Assembly: GCF_004341235.1 (NCBI RefSeq)
Contig: NZ_SLUP01000003.1
Location: 62,001-126,000, forward strand
Length of the DNA: 64,000 nucleotides
Direction of reading: 5' to 3'
Origin: Mariniflexile fucanivorans
Lineage (GTDB): Bacteria; Bacteroidota; Bacteroidia; Flavobacteriales; Flavobacteriaceae
Made by a program: the position numbers and the translations under genes. The notes beneath the pieces were generated by a model, which worked only from the letters and a program-made list of their open reading frames with translations, had not been told where the DNA came from and searched no databases. Below are positions 36,001 to 44,200 of this stretch, piece by piece (position 1 is the stretch's first letter; each line of letters opens with the position of its first letter).

Positions 36001-37100
36001 AAGCAAGTCATATTTCAGAACCAAAAACAGATACAGAAAAACTAATTGCTAGTATTTGGAAAAAATACCTACATCTGGATTATGTGGATGTTAGAAATAA
36101 CTTTTTTGAATTGGGTGGTAATTCACTCATTGCTATTCAAGTTATGAATGAACTAGAAAAGGAAACAGGTAAAAAACTCCCTTTATCTTCTCTATTTGAA
36201 TATTCAAACATCGAAAAATTCTCCCAGTTATTACATAGCGAAAATAACACTAACACATGGAGTTCTTTAGTGCCCATAAAACCTCAAGGCACAAAAACAC
36301 CTATATACATGGTGCATGGTGCAGGTATGGAAGTTTTAATATTTAAGGAATTGGCTAATAATCTGGATCCCGACCAACCTGTTTATGGATTACAAGCCAA
36401 AGCTCTATTTAATGATTCTAACTCTTTTGATACCATCGAGAAAATAGCAATACATTATGTAGATACTATTTTAGACGCCAATCCAAATGGTCCCTTTGCC
36501 TTAGCGGGGTATTCCTTTGGTGGCATTATCGCTTATGAAATGGCGAGAACGCTTATAGAACGTGGCAAAAAAGTAACCATGGTTGGCTTGTTTGATACCG
36601 TTATAGAACCACATTTTTATCACGAATCTCCAGTTCAAAAAAAAGCAGCTATACATGCTTACAAAACGAAAAGAAGGTTACAGTTTTTAAAAGAAATGAC
36701 ACAAAGTTGGGAAAACATCAAATTTCACATCCATAGAAAAAAAGACTTTTTACTAAACCAGTATGTGCAAACTAAGCATTTTGAAACCGATCAAGATCAA
36801 ATAAAATATGAAGAATTTTTAAAAACAGAAAGCATCATTCAACCTATAAAAGACAAGTATTACATGCGCCCACAGCCTATTAACGTCGATTTATTTAGAG
36901 CAGAAGAACACACCTCCTATCTAGACGATACCATATTTACAGGCTGGAAAGATTTTGCTTTAAATGGTGTAACTGTTCATAATACACCCGGAAATCATGA
37001 TACCCTTCTAACTTCTGAAAATGCAAAAGAAGTGGCTCGTATTTTTCAAAATGTACTAGATGTAAGGAATAGAGAACTATTTAAAATGAAGCCGCTCTAA
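33078..37100 (+). CDS. Nonribosomal peptide synthetase, C-A-T-TE (terminal module)
   Basis: 1340 residues with the layout of the 17319 protein. Condensation domain with HHIICDG (H159, H160, D164, G165) and the opening ELWTACTLGGVDANKAYNES, which resembles the C domains that follow aminotransferase or PKS modules; adenylation (LYTSGSTGKPKG, MYGPTETTIY, NGKLDRK) with hand-read code D-I-V-Q-F-G-M-I-Y-K, which has some likeness to published glycine codes such as D-I-L-Q-L-G-L-I-W-K; carrier Ser1016 (GGNS); thioesterase with Ser1146 (GYSFGG), Asp in GLFDTV and His1307 (GNH). It is placed to accept the aminated acyl chain from the 26323 protein, add one amino acid and release the product. Last gene of the cluster. 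Confidence 0.93.
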   Translation: MINPEAKTDQNKAAFNPFAGSEVESITYVTQSQSELWTACTLGGVDANKAYNESISLILEGELDTSSLEYAIQTLIERHESLRATFSTDGRFMTIFKNLPIIIKHQDISNFTGTEKDKFIANYLSKDANYIFNLVKGPLFKAGFIKIAEHKHQLVLTAHHIICDGWSFGIMLEELGSLYTAHKLKINHTLPKAESFITYTDEQQAFLTSEEYNANEIYWLNQFNNSDPELTLPTDFPRPRLRTYKSERFDAKMNPYLLEFLKKTGIEAGCSFVTTLLTAFEVFICTQTGQDDIVIGLPSADQAASGRTQMIGHCVNLLPIRSKMDTNMSFSDYLKLRKVQLFDAYEHQRFSFGQLLQKLNISRDPSRVPLVPVVFNIDMGMDDCVSFHDLKHTLKSNPREHEIFEIFLNASGSKDDLVFEWSYKEALFKPETIKNMMASFETIIEKLISNPNKPLSEIITSDYVPYYNELNNTEAVYPTEPLHILLQNQAKLFSNKTAIEFKDTQVSYEGLQKRANQLSHYLINEGVSTGDLVGVSLNRGPELLATLMAILQCGAAYVPLDPNYPKSRLEFILLDSQAKYLITNKDNSLHIDDSIKQLYIEDALLQENTLPNTPLDVVVNQNDLAYILYTSGSTGKPKGVPITHKNLVNLLFSISKEPGITENDKFLAITTISFDIAGVELFLPILNGACIVMADAETARNGELLLDILKTKEISIVQATPTTWKMLLESKWVQPLPITAFCGGEALTSELAQKIMSKCKKLWNMYGPTETTIYSIIKEIKADDELITIGKPIANTQIFILNASGQLAKPGTIGEITIAGDGVAEGYWKRPELTAEKFIKNAFNSNTNTVLYRTGDLGKLLPSNNILCLGRTDHQIKIRGYRIEPEEIEKTLIQLNNIQEAVVLVNNDALIAFVKPIAFDNFTSEHINEWKSNLTDKLPSYFVPNQIKVVKEFPTTPNGKLDRKALLDSETIKVEASHISEPKTDTEKLIASIWKKYLHLDYVDVRNNFFELGGNSLIAIQVMNELEKETGKKLPLSSLFEYSNIEKFSQLLHSENNTNTWSSLVPIKPQGTKTPIYMVHGAGMEVLIFKELANNLDPDQPVYGLQAKALFNDSNSFDTIEKIAIHYVDTILDANPNGPFALAGYSFGGIIAYEMARTLIERGKKVTMVGLFDTVIEPHFYHESPVQKKAAIHAYKTKRRLQFLKEMTQSWENIKFHIHRKKDFLLNQYVQTKHFETDQDQIKYEEFLKTESIIQPIKDKYYMRPQPINVDLFRAEEHTSYLDDTIFTGWKDFALNGVTVHNTPGNHDTLLTSENAKEVARIFQNVLDVRNRELFKMKPL

Positions 37101-37322
37101 TTTTAGAATTTGCAACATATTCTTAAAAAAACATAAAATATTTACAAAAATTAATTGAAAAAGGATATGTAAAAACTTTATTCATATTTTATATATAACC
37201 AGAAAAAACAGTATCAATTAACAGTGATAATTTGTTGAAACCTCAAGAATTAATATATAATATTTAGAAATTAACATTTTTCAATAAAATTTCTTATTCC
37301 TTACCATAAAAAACAAATATTA

Positions 37323-37345
37323 TCTTAATTTCGAACGTAATATTT
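37323..37345 (+). promoter_or_regulatory. Element shared by gmd and the first NRPS gene
   Basis: TCTTAATTT-C-GAACGTAATATTT: 22 of 23 bases are the same as 16957-16979 before the first NRPS gene (only A to C at position 10). A more diverged match is at about 26085-26105. It ends 16 bases before the gmd ATG. TAATTTCG inside it is one base off the Bacteroidota -7 consensus, so it may be a promoter with its start-site region, or a conserved 5' RNA element. Confidence 0.5.
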
Positions 37346-37361
37346 CAATTCAAAAAAATAT

Positions 37362-38474
37362 ATGAAAGTAGCATTTATTACTGGGGTTACCGGACAAGAC
37401 GGCGCCTACCTAAGTGAATTTTTATTAAAAAAAGGCTATCAAGTACATGGGCTTAAAAGACGATCTTCGTTATTTAACACCGATCGTATTGACCACTTAT
37501 ATCAAGATCCACATGTAGATAACCGAAATTTTTTCTTGCATTACGGTGATATGACCGACAGCACGAATTTAATAAGACTTATCAAAGAAATTCAACCAGA
37601 CGAAATTTACAATTTGGCGGCTATGAGCCATGTACACGTGTCTTTTGAAATTCCAGAATATACAGGTAATGCGGATGGTTTAGGAACTTTAAGAATTTTA
37701 GATGCGGTTCGTTTATTAGGCCTTGAGAAAAAAACAAGAATTTATCAAGCGTCTACTTCTGAACTCTACGGAAAAGTACAAGAAGTACCACAATCTGAAA
37801 CGACACCTTTCTACCCAAGAAGCCCGTATGCCGTCGCTAAAATGTATGCGTTTTGGATTACAGTAAACTACCGTGAAGCTTATGGTATGTATGCTTGTAA
37901 TGGTATTTTATTCAATCACGAATCACCCATTCGAGGGGAAACGTTCGTAACCCGTAAAATTACCCGTGCTACTTCTAGAATCGCACTTGGTTTACAAGAT
38001 AAAATATATCTTGGAAATTTAGATGCTAAAAGAGATTGGGGTCATGCTAAAGATTATGTAAGAATGATGTGGATGATTCTTCAAGCTGAAGAAGCAGAAG
38101 ACTGGGTGATTGCAACAGGAAAAACCACTACAGTGCGCGATTTTGTTAAAATGGCATTTGGCGAAGTTGGTATTGAATTAGAGTTTAAAGGCGAAGGTGT
38201 TGATGAGAAAGGTTATGTAAAATCTTGCTCAAACCCTGAATTTAATTTAGAAATAGGTAAAGAAGTATTAGCAGTAGATCCTAAATATTTTAGGCCAACA
38301 GAAGTAGAATTACTTATAGGTGACGCTACAAAAGCAAATACCAAATTAGGTTGGATTCCTGAATATGAATTAAAACATTTGGTTAAAGATATGATGGCCA
38401 GCGATGTTAAGCTCATGAAAAAAGACCAACATATTAAAGAAGGTGGTTATCAAACTTTTAATTATTATGAATAA
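37362..38474 (+). CDS. gmd: GDP-mannose 4,6-dehydratase
   Basis: 370 residues. Rossmann [18 protein letters not shown] at the start, [22 protein letters not shown] and the catalytic STSELYGK...[10 protein letters not shown] (Thr/Ser, Glu, Y-x-x-x-K), all diagnostic of GMD. It turns GDP-D-mannose into GDP-4-keto-6-deoxymannose in the cytoplasm, the first step to GDP-L-fucose. The next gene, fcl, does the second step, as in colanic-acid-type loci. Confidence 0.97.
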   Translation: MKVAFITGVTGQDGAYLSEFLLKKGYQVHGLKRRSSLFNTDRIDHLYQDPHVDNRNFFLHYGDMTDSTNLIRLIKEIQPDEIYNLAAMSHVHVSFEIPEYTGNADGLGTLRILDAVRLLGLEKKTRIYQASTSELYGKVQEVPQSETTPFYPRSPYAVAKMYAFWITVNYREAYGMYACNGILFNHESPIRGETFVTRKITRATSRIALGLQDKIYLGNLDAKRDWGHAKDYVRMMWMILQAEEAEDWVIATGKTTTVRDFVKMAFGEVGIELEFKGEGVDEKGYVKSCSNPEFNLEIGKEVLAVDPKYFRPTEVELLIGDATKANTKLGWIPEYELKHLVKDMMASDVKLMKKDQHIKEGGYQTFNYYE

Positions 38475-38475
38475 T

Positions 38476-38563
38476 GTTTTAATTGTTTAACTGTTAAATC
38501 GTTTAATTATTTAACTGTCTAACTGTGCAACTTTGCAATTTTGCAATTTTGCAACTTTGCAAC
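38476..38563 (+). repeat. Low-complexity tandem repeats between gmd and fcl
   Basis: Short units such as TTTAACTGT(C/T) and then TTTGCAA(T/C)T repeat: GCAACTTTGCAATTTTGCA and its like occur four to five times between 38526 and 38563. The repeats extend the reading frame upstream of fcl by 17 codons without a stop, so an annotation starting at 38525 would be artificial. Confidence 0.7.
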
Positions 38564-38575
38564 ATAATAAAGAAC

Positions 38576-39667
38576 ATGGAAAAAAATTCCAAAATTTATA
38601 TTGCTGGTCACCGAGGTTTAGTGGGCAGTGCCATATTAAAAAACCTGAAGGCCAAAGGGTATAGCGATTTTGTGACGCGTACCCATAGTGAACTAGACCT
38701 TAAAGATAGTACTGCTGTGGCTCAATTTTTTGCTACTGAAAAACCAGATTATGTATTTTTAGCTGCTGCTAAAGTGGGTGGTATTGTAGCCAATAATACC
38801 TATCGTGCCGATTTTATTTATGAAAATCTCATGATTCAAAACAATGTACTTCACCAAAGTTATATACATGGTGTAAAAAAATTGATGTTTTTAGGAAGCA
38901 CCTGTATTTACCCAAAAAACTGTCCTCAACCCATGAAAGAGGATTATTTGCTTACCGATGTTTTGGAATACACCAATGAACCTTATGCTATTGCTAAAAT
39001 AGCGGGTATTAAAATGTGTGAAAGTTATAACATTCAATATAACACCAATTTTATTTCGGTGATGCCTACCAATTTATATGGACCTCATGATAATTTTGAT
39101 TTAGAAAAATCGCATGTATTACCTGCCCTTATTAGAAAAATGCATTTAGGTAAGGCTTTGGAATTGAACAATTGGGATTTAATTCGTAAAGATTTAAACC
39201 ACATGCCTATTGAAAATGTTGATGGTAGTGCCTCTGAAGAAAGCATCTTTAGTGTATTAAATAAATATGGCATTAGTAATAGTGGCGATGCCATTCAATT
39301 AGAAGTTTGGGGTACTGGAAACCCGATGCGTGAATTTTTGTGGAGTGAAGATATGGCAGATGCTTGTGTGTTTTTAATGGAGAACCGCAATTTTAAAGAT
39401 TGTTTTACCCAAAGCACTTCTGAAATACGCAATACCCATATTAATATTGGCACCGGTATCGATATTTCTATTAAAGATTTGGCTAACCTAATTAAAGATA
39501 TCATAGGTTTTAAAGGAACGCTTTATTTTAATGATACAAAACCAGACGGTACTATGAAAAAACTGACTGACCCATCAAAATTACACGCCTTGGGTTGGAA
39601 GCATAAAATAGATTTAGAAACAGGCATAAAAAAAGTATATGAGTGGTATTGTAATGAAGGGGCTTAA
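38576..39667 (+). CDS. fcl: GDP-L-fucose synthase (GDP-4-keto-6-deoxymannose epimerase/reductase)
   Basis: 363 residues from the ATG at 38576, where the family start (MEKNSKIYIAGHRGLVGSAI) begins; the upstream in-frame ATG at 38525 lies in repeats. Rossmann motif AGHRGLVGSAI, the EKPDYVFLAAAKVGGI and FLGSTCIYPKNCPQPMKED motifs, and catalytic Y-A-I-A-K in EPYAIAKIAGIK identify Fcl/WcaG. It has an insert (about 195-245) relative to the E. coli enzyme, which is common in Bacteroidota. With gmd it makes GDP-L-fucose. Confidence 0.96.
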   Translation: MEKNSKIYIAGHRGLVGSAILKNLKAKGYSDFVTRTHSELDLKDSTAVAQFFATEKPDYVFLAAAKVGGIVANNTYRADFIYENLMIQNNVLHQSYIHGVKKLMFLGSTCIYPKNCPQPMKEDYLLTDVLEYTNEPYAIAKIAGIKMCESYNIQYNTNFISVMPTNLYGPHDNFDLEKSHVLPALIRKMHLGKALELNNWDLIRKDLNHMPIENVDGSASEESIFSVLNKYGISNSGDAIQLEVWGTGNPMREFLWSEDMADACVFLMENRNFKDCFTQSTSEIRNTHINIGTGIDISIKDLANLIKDIIGFKGTLYFNDTKPDGTMKKLTDPSKLHALGWKHKIDLETGIKKVYEWYCNEGA

Positions 39668-39701
39668 TTTTAGCCGGCAATTAAAAATTTAAAAATCAAT
39701 A

Positions 39702-39743
39702 ACAAAGGTCTAACGAAATAATGCTATTTCGTTAGACCTTTGT
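39702..39743. terminator. Strong terminator after fcl
   Basis: ACAAAGGTCTAACGAAATA (39702-39720), loop ATGC, and the exact reverse complement 39725-39743: a perfect 19-bp stem, the strongest hairpin seen in the window. It can serve either strand, although no minus-strand gene ends here. It closes the gmd-fcl unit. Confidence 0.85.
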
Positions 39744-39993
39744 CTTTAAAATAATCGATGAAATCATCAAAATAACGTTAAAATCAAAAAAAATATTTTT
39801 TTTAAAGTCCAAAAAGTTATCGAAAGCGTATATCACATTAATGAATTCATTTTTTTCACAAATTTAAATTCAGCATCAACACTTTATCGAAAAGATATTT
39901 GTATTTCATCGAAAATAAAAGACTTTAATCGTTTGTTTTTAAGTATTATAGTATTTTTGATAAGAAAAAACAACCAAAACCAACCAGTTATCT
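39744..39993 (+). other. AT-rich leader before the exported-protein operon
   Basis: 250 AT-rich bases after the terminator, with no gene. The sequence TATAGTATTTTTGATAAG near 39946 contains TAGTATTTTTG, similar to but not matching the -7 consensus. Otherwise nothing notable. Confidence 0.4.
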
Positions 39994-40548
39994 GTGAAGT
40001 CTATATTTTTAGCCATTAGTAATTTACTATTAATATCCATGTTATTTTTTTCATTTGAAGGAATGGCTCAAACCACCCCACTCATGGAATCATTTAACAG
40101 TTCGGGTAGTATAGCAAAGGGCAGCTCCGGTTCGGTAAGTTATTCTATTGGACAAGTCATTTACACCTATATAGGAGATAACACCATAGAACAAGGCATA
40201 CAACACGGAGACCTCTCTCAAAAAACTTCTGAGGAAACTGAAGAAGAAAATAATAAACCTGAAGATATTGATTCTGGCGAAGACCTAGAAACCACCCCCG
40301 CCGTTAACGTGTTAATTTATCCAAATCCTACTACAGACTTTATTAACATTTCAACCGAAGGGCTTGTGTTTGAAAATGAAAACAACTCGTATCAGCTCTT
40401 TAATTATCAAGGGAAGCTTTTAATGCAGAATAGCATGAGTCAGGATAACACACAAATCAATTTAGACAATTTAAGTTCCTCTATGTACATCTTGCGTGTG
40501 TTTGTTAACAATAGCCTTTACAGAACATTTAAAATATTAAAAAAATAG
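39994..40548 (+). CDS. Exported protein with type IX secretion C-terminal sorting domain
   Basis: 184 residues starting at GTG, since the next Met is inside the signal peptide; MKSIFLAISNLLLISMLFFSFEGMAQ is a clean signal peptide. The C-terminal domain (about 105-184) begins VLIYPNPTTDFINIST and continues with LFNYQGKLL and MYILRVFVNNSLYRTFKILKK, the typical T9SS type A sorting domain that directs transport through the outer membrane. Between lies an acidic linker (EETEEENNKPEDIDSGED). A region with SSGSVSYSIGQVIYTYI is common in small flavobacterial T9SS proteins. Followed after 4 bases by the next gene. Confidence 0.85.
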   Translation: MKSIFLAISNLLLISMLFFSFEGMAQTTPLMESFNSSGSIAKGSSGSVSYSIGQVIYTYIGDNTIEQGIQHGDLSQKTSEETEEENNKPEDIDSGEDLETTPAVNVLIYPNPTTDFINISTEGLVFENENNSYQLFNYQGKLLMQNSMSQDNTQINLDNLSSSMYILRVFVNNSLYRTFKILKK

Positions 40549-40552
40549 CCTA

Positions 40553-41281
40553 ATGAAATATATAGTTACTTTCATACTTTTTGTAGCCGTAACGGTTAGT
40601 ATATCTGCTCAAACACCAGAAAAAATTAGTTATCAAGCTATAATAAGAGCCACTGATAATAGCTTGGTGGTGAATTCTAACGTAAGCATCAAGATTATTA
40701 TCCATCAAGGCACCATAACTGGCACAACGGTTTATCAGGAAACTCATAACGCCACAACAAATGCTGGTGGACTTGTAAGTTTAATAATTGGTAATGGAAG
40801 CTCATTAATAGGTAATTTTAGTCAAATAAATTGGGCGCAAAGTTCATATTTTATAGAAACCCAAGTAGATGTAACTGGCGGAACAAATTATAATGTTATT
40901 GGAGCCAGCCAGTTATTAAGTGTGCCATATGCATTACATGCAAAAACAGCGACCAGTATCACGGGGCCTAATCCTTATAAAGCCGCTATTATTTCTTTTA
41001 CTGCTTCCAGAAACTTAGCAAGTTCCGATATTAACAACACCGTGGCATGCACTTCTACAGCGACCCTAACACTACCATACGGTTTTTCCTCTATGGCTAT
41101 AGGCGACACTATAAACTTAGAAGCACATAATGGTGCTACCTTAACCGTGAAGGCAGAAACGGGCGTTACACTTAATTACACGAATGGATCCAGTGCCCAA
41201 TATGTAAGCACAACAGGAACCGTACGATTTGGTTTACTTAGAAAAACAGGAACTAACGCCTATATAATTTCTGGACAATGA
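40553..41281 (+). CDS. Exported protein of Bacteroidota cell-surface family, hypothetical
   Basis: 242 residues with a signal peptide (MKYIVTFILFVAVTVSISAQ). The mature start TPEKISYQAIIRATDNSLVVNSNVSIKIIIHQGTITGTTVYQETHNATTNAGGLVSLIIGNG and SQLLSVPYALHAKTA is a common Bacteroidota surface protein pattern of unknown role. The C-terminal 90 residues are a small beta domain (AIGDTINLEAHNGATLTVKAETG). It begins 4 bases after the previous gene and its stop overlaps the start of the next by 4 bases (ATGA), so the three are translated together. Confidence 0.75.
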   Translation: MKYIVTFILFVAVTVSISAQTPEKISYQAIIRATDNSLVVNSNVSIKIIIHQGTITGTTVYQETHNATTNAGGLVSLIIGNGSSLIGNFSQINWAQSSYFIETQVDVTGGTNYNVIGASQLLSVPYALHAKTATSITGPNPYKAAIISFTASRNLASSDINNTVACTSTATLTLPYGFSSMAIGDTINLEAHNGATLTVKAETGVTLNYTNGSSAQYVSTTGTVRFGLLRKTGTNAYIISGQ

Positions 41282-44200
41282 GGTTTATAATTTTCTTTTT
41301 ATTTTTTTCAACAACGGTATTTTCACAGAACTACCATTATAGCCTGGAACAGCCAAAACCTGTTGAAACAGATAAAATCGCACCTACGGCTCCTACCAAT
41401 TTAGTAGTTAGCAATATAGCAACTTCTACCATTGATATCACTTGGACAGCATCCACAGATAATGTAGCTGTTACCAATTATAATATTTATAACAACAATA
41501 CGTTACTGCGGGCTTCCATTGGTAATGTAACGTCTTTTTCACTTACAGGATTAGCCCCTGCTAATAATTATAATATCACCATTAGAGCTTTAGATGCCTC
41601 TGGTAATATATCTGGTAATAGTAATGCTCAAACCTTTACTACTATTGGCACTCTTGATACAACACCTCCTACAAATCCTACTAATTTGATAGCGAGCAAC
41701 ATTACAGAAACCACCGCAGACCTTTCATGGACAGCCTCCACTGATAACGTTGGTATTGTAGATTACCAAGTGTACAATAATGGAACACTTTTAATGGCTT
41801 CTATTGGTGGTAATGGTACCTCTTTAACCTTAACTGGTCTTAGCCCCGATACAAACCACAACTTAACTGTTCGTGGAATAGATGCCGCTGGAAATATTTC
41901 TCAAGACAGTAATACATTAAATTTCACAACCCTGTTTGTTGATACCATTGCCCCTTCCATTCCAACAAATTTAGTGGTTAGCGATATAGCAACTTCTACC
42001 ATTGATATCACTTGGACAGCATCCACAGATAATGTAGCTGTTACCAATTATAATATTTATAACAACAATACGTTACTGCGGGCTTCCATTGGTAATGTAA
42101 CGTCTTTTTCACTTACAGGATTAGCCCCTGCTAATAATTATAATATTACCGTTAGAGCTTTAGATGCCGCTGGTAATATATCTGGAAATAGTAATGCTCA
42201 AACCTTTACTACTATTGGCACTCTTGATACAACGCCTCCTACAAATCCTACTAATTTGATAGCGAGCAACATTACAGAAACTACCGCAGACCTTTCATGG
42301 ACAGCCTCCACTGATAATATTAGTGTTGTAGATTACCAAGTGTACAATAATGGAACACTTTTAATGGCTTCTATTGGTGGTAATGGTACCTCTTTAACCT
42401 TAACAGGTCTTAGCCCCGATACAAACCACAACTTAACTGTTCGTGGAATAGATGCCGCTGGAAATATTTCCCAAGACAGTAATACATTAAATTTCACAAC
42501 CCTGTTTGTTGATACCATAGCCCCTTCCATTCCAACAAATTTAGTGGTTAGCGATATCACACAATCTAGTGCCACTTTAACATGGACGGCTTCAACAGAT
42601 AATGTTGCGGTGACCGATTATAAAATTTACAATAATGGTACTTTATTAGTAGAATCAACTGGTAAAGTAACTACTTTTTCCCTTTCTGGGCTTGCAGCCA
42701 ATACAGCTTACAATTTAACGATTAAAGCCAGAGATGCTGTGAGTAATGAATCTGATGCTAGCAATAACGCAGAGTTTACAACACTTCCTGCTCTTTTGGC
42801 TGAAAACTTACCAGAGGAAAAGTTGTATTTTGATTGTTATTTATTACCACTTTCAAGAAAATCTGAATTACAAGACGCTTTAAACACCTACGGATGTGTG
42901 AGATTAGAACAAGGGGATTATAGTGGCACAGCAATTACATTAACCACGGGTCAAAGCCTATATGGTCACCCAGATATTTCAATTGTTCCTAATATAACTA
43001 TAAAGGCTGGCAGCAGAAATATATGGGTAGAAAGTATTACTTGCGCAGGATATGGTTCTATTGATTTTCAAGCAGGTGCAACCACTTCTAACTGTACATT
43101 TAAGAATTTAAGAGATTCGTTTATTAGTACAACGGGAGGGCAAATTGAAGATAATTTATTTATTAACATAAGATGCAGAATAAATTTTGATTGTAGTACT
43201 TCTGGATTTGTGCGAAATAATAATTACACACTTCATCAAGTACAAGGATGGTCAGACCAATTTGTACAAAAAGGAAATAATGGTACACCTAGTTATGGTG
43301 ATGTTCACACCTTCACAAACTGGCTAACTCCTAGTGGTGATACTGCTACACTTGAAAACATACAAGGTATTAATTTTATTGGTTTAGATTCAGAAGGCTG
43401 GAACTTAAATAATAATGGAACTAAAGCCATGTTTCACGCTAGAGATTGCGGAGATATAAAAATATCAAATTTTGGAGGTGGTACTTATGTAACTAATCCA
43501 CCACCTTTTGATATTGAAGCTGAAAACGTAACCTTTTTATATAAAGGCATTAATGGTAACCTTACAGGAACAAGTATAGTGCAACCTAATACTAATATTT
43601 TTAACGTTTATTCTTTTGGGGATGATTATACATTTAATGGTACTGGATTTAATTTTAAATCACATGATGAAGGTAGTGACGATGCTTATCTTAACAGTGT
43701 TAAATTATCAGCAACAATAACAGACCCTACAACCATTTTAAGTCTAAGCAATATTATAAAAGGAACTGAATATACCCCTTATGCACGCCCTACGTGGGAA
43801 ACTTTACCAAACCCAACGGGTAATAACTGGATGGCTGAAAGAACAGGTAAAACAGATAGTGCTTCATACATTCAAGGCTTAATAGATGCTAATGATGTGG
43901 CAGAATTGCCCGAAGGCATATTTTATATTGGTTCCACATTAACATTGACTAACGGCAAAGGAATAATAGGTAAAGGAACTGGAAAAACAGTTATTGTAGG
44001 ATTAACTGACAATTTTCCATTAATTACTGTTGATGATGTAGGTAGCTTTTATGTATCTGTTAGTTATATGACATTACAGGGTGGAAGTCAAGGCATCCTT
44101 GTTCCTAATAGAGCATATCAACTAACAGCAAGTAGATTCAAATTTTTGGTGTTTAGAAATCAAAACTACGGGTTTCACATGGAAAAATGTTATGCGTTGG

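Noticed and set aside
16670-37100. NRPS cluster as cargo of the ssrA element
   Set aside because: The att copy and the displaced ssrA terminator lie before it, so it is outside the element. A larger nested element cannot be excluded, but no third att copy was seen.
38525-38575. Longer N-terminus for GDP-fucose synthase
   Set aside because: The extra 17 residues are encoded by tandem repeats and are absent from the family; the ATG at 38576 fits.
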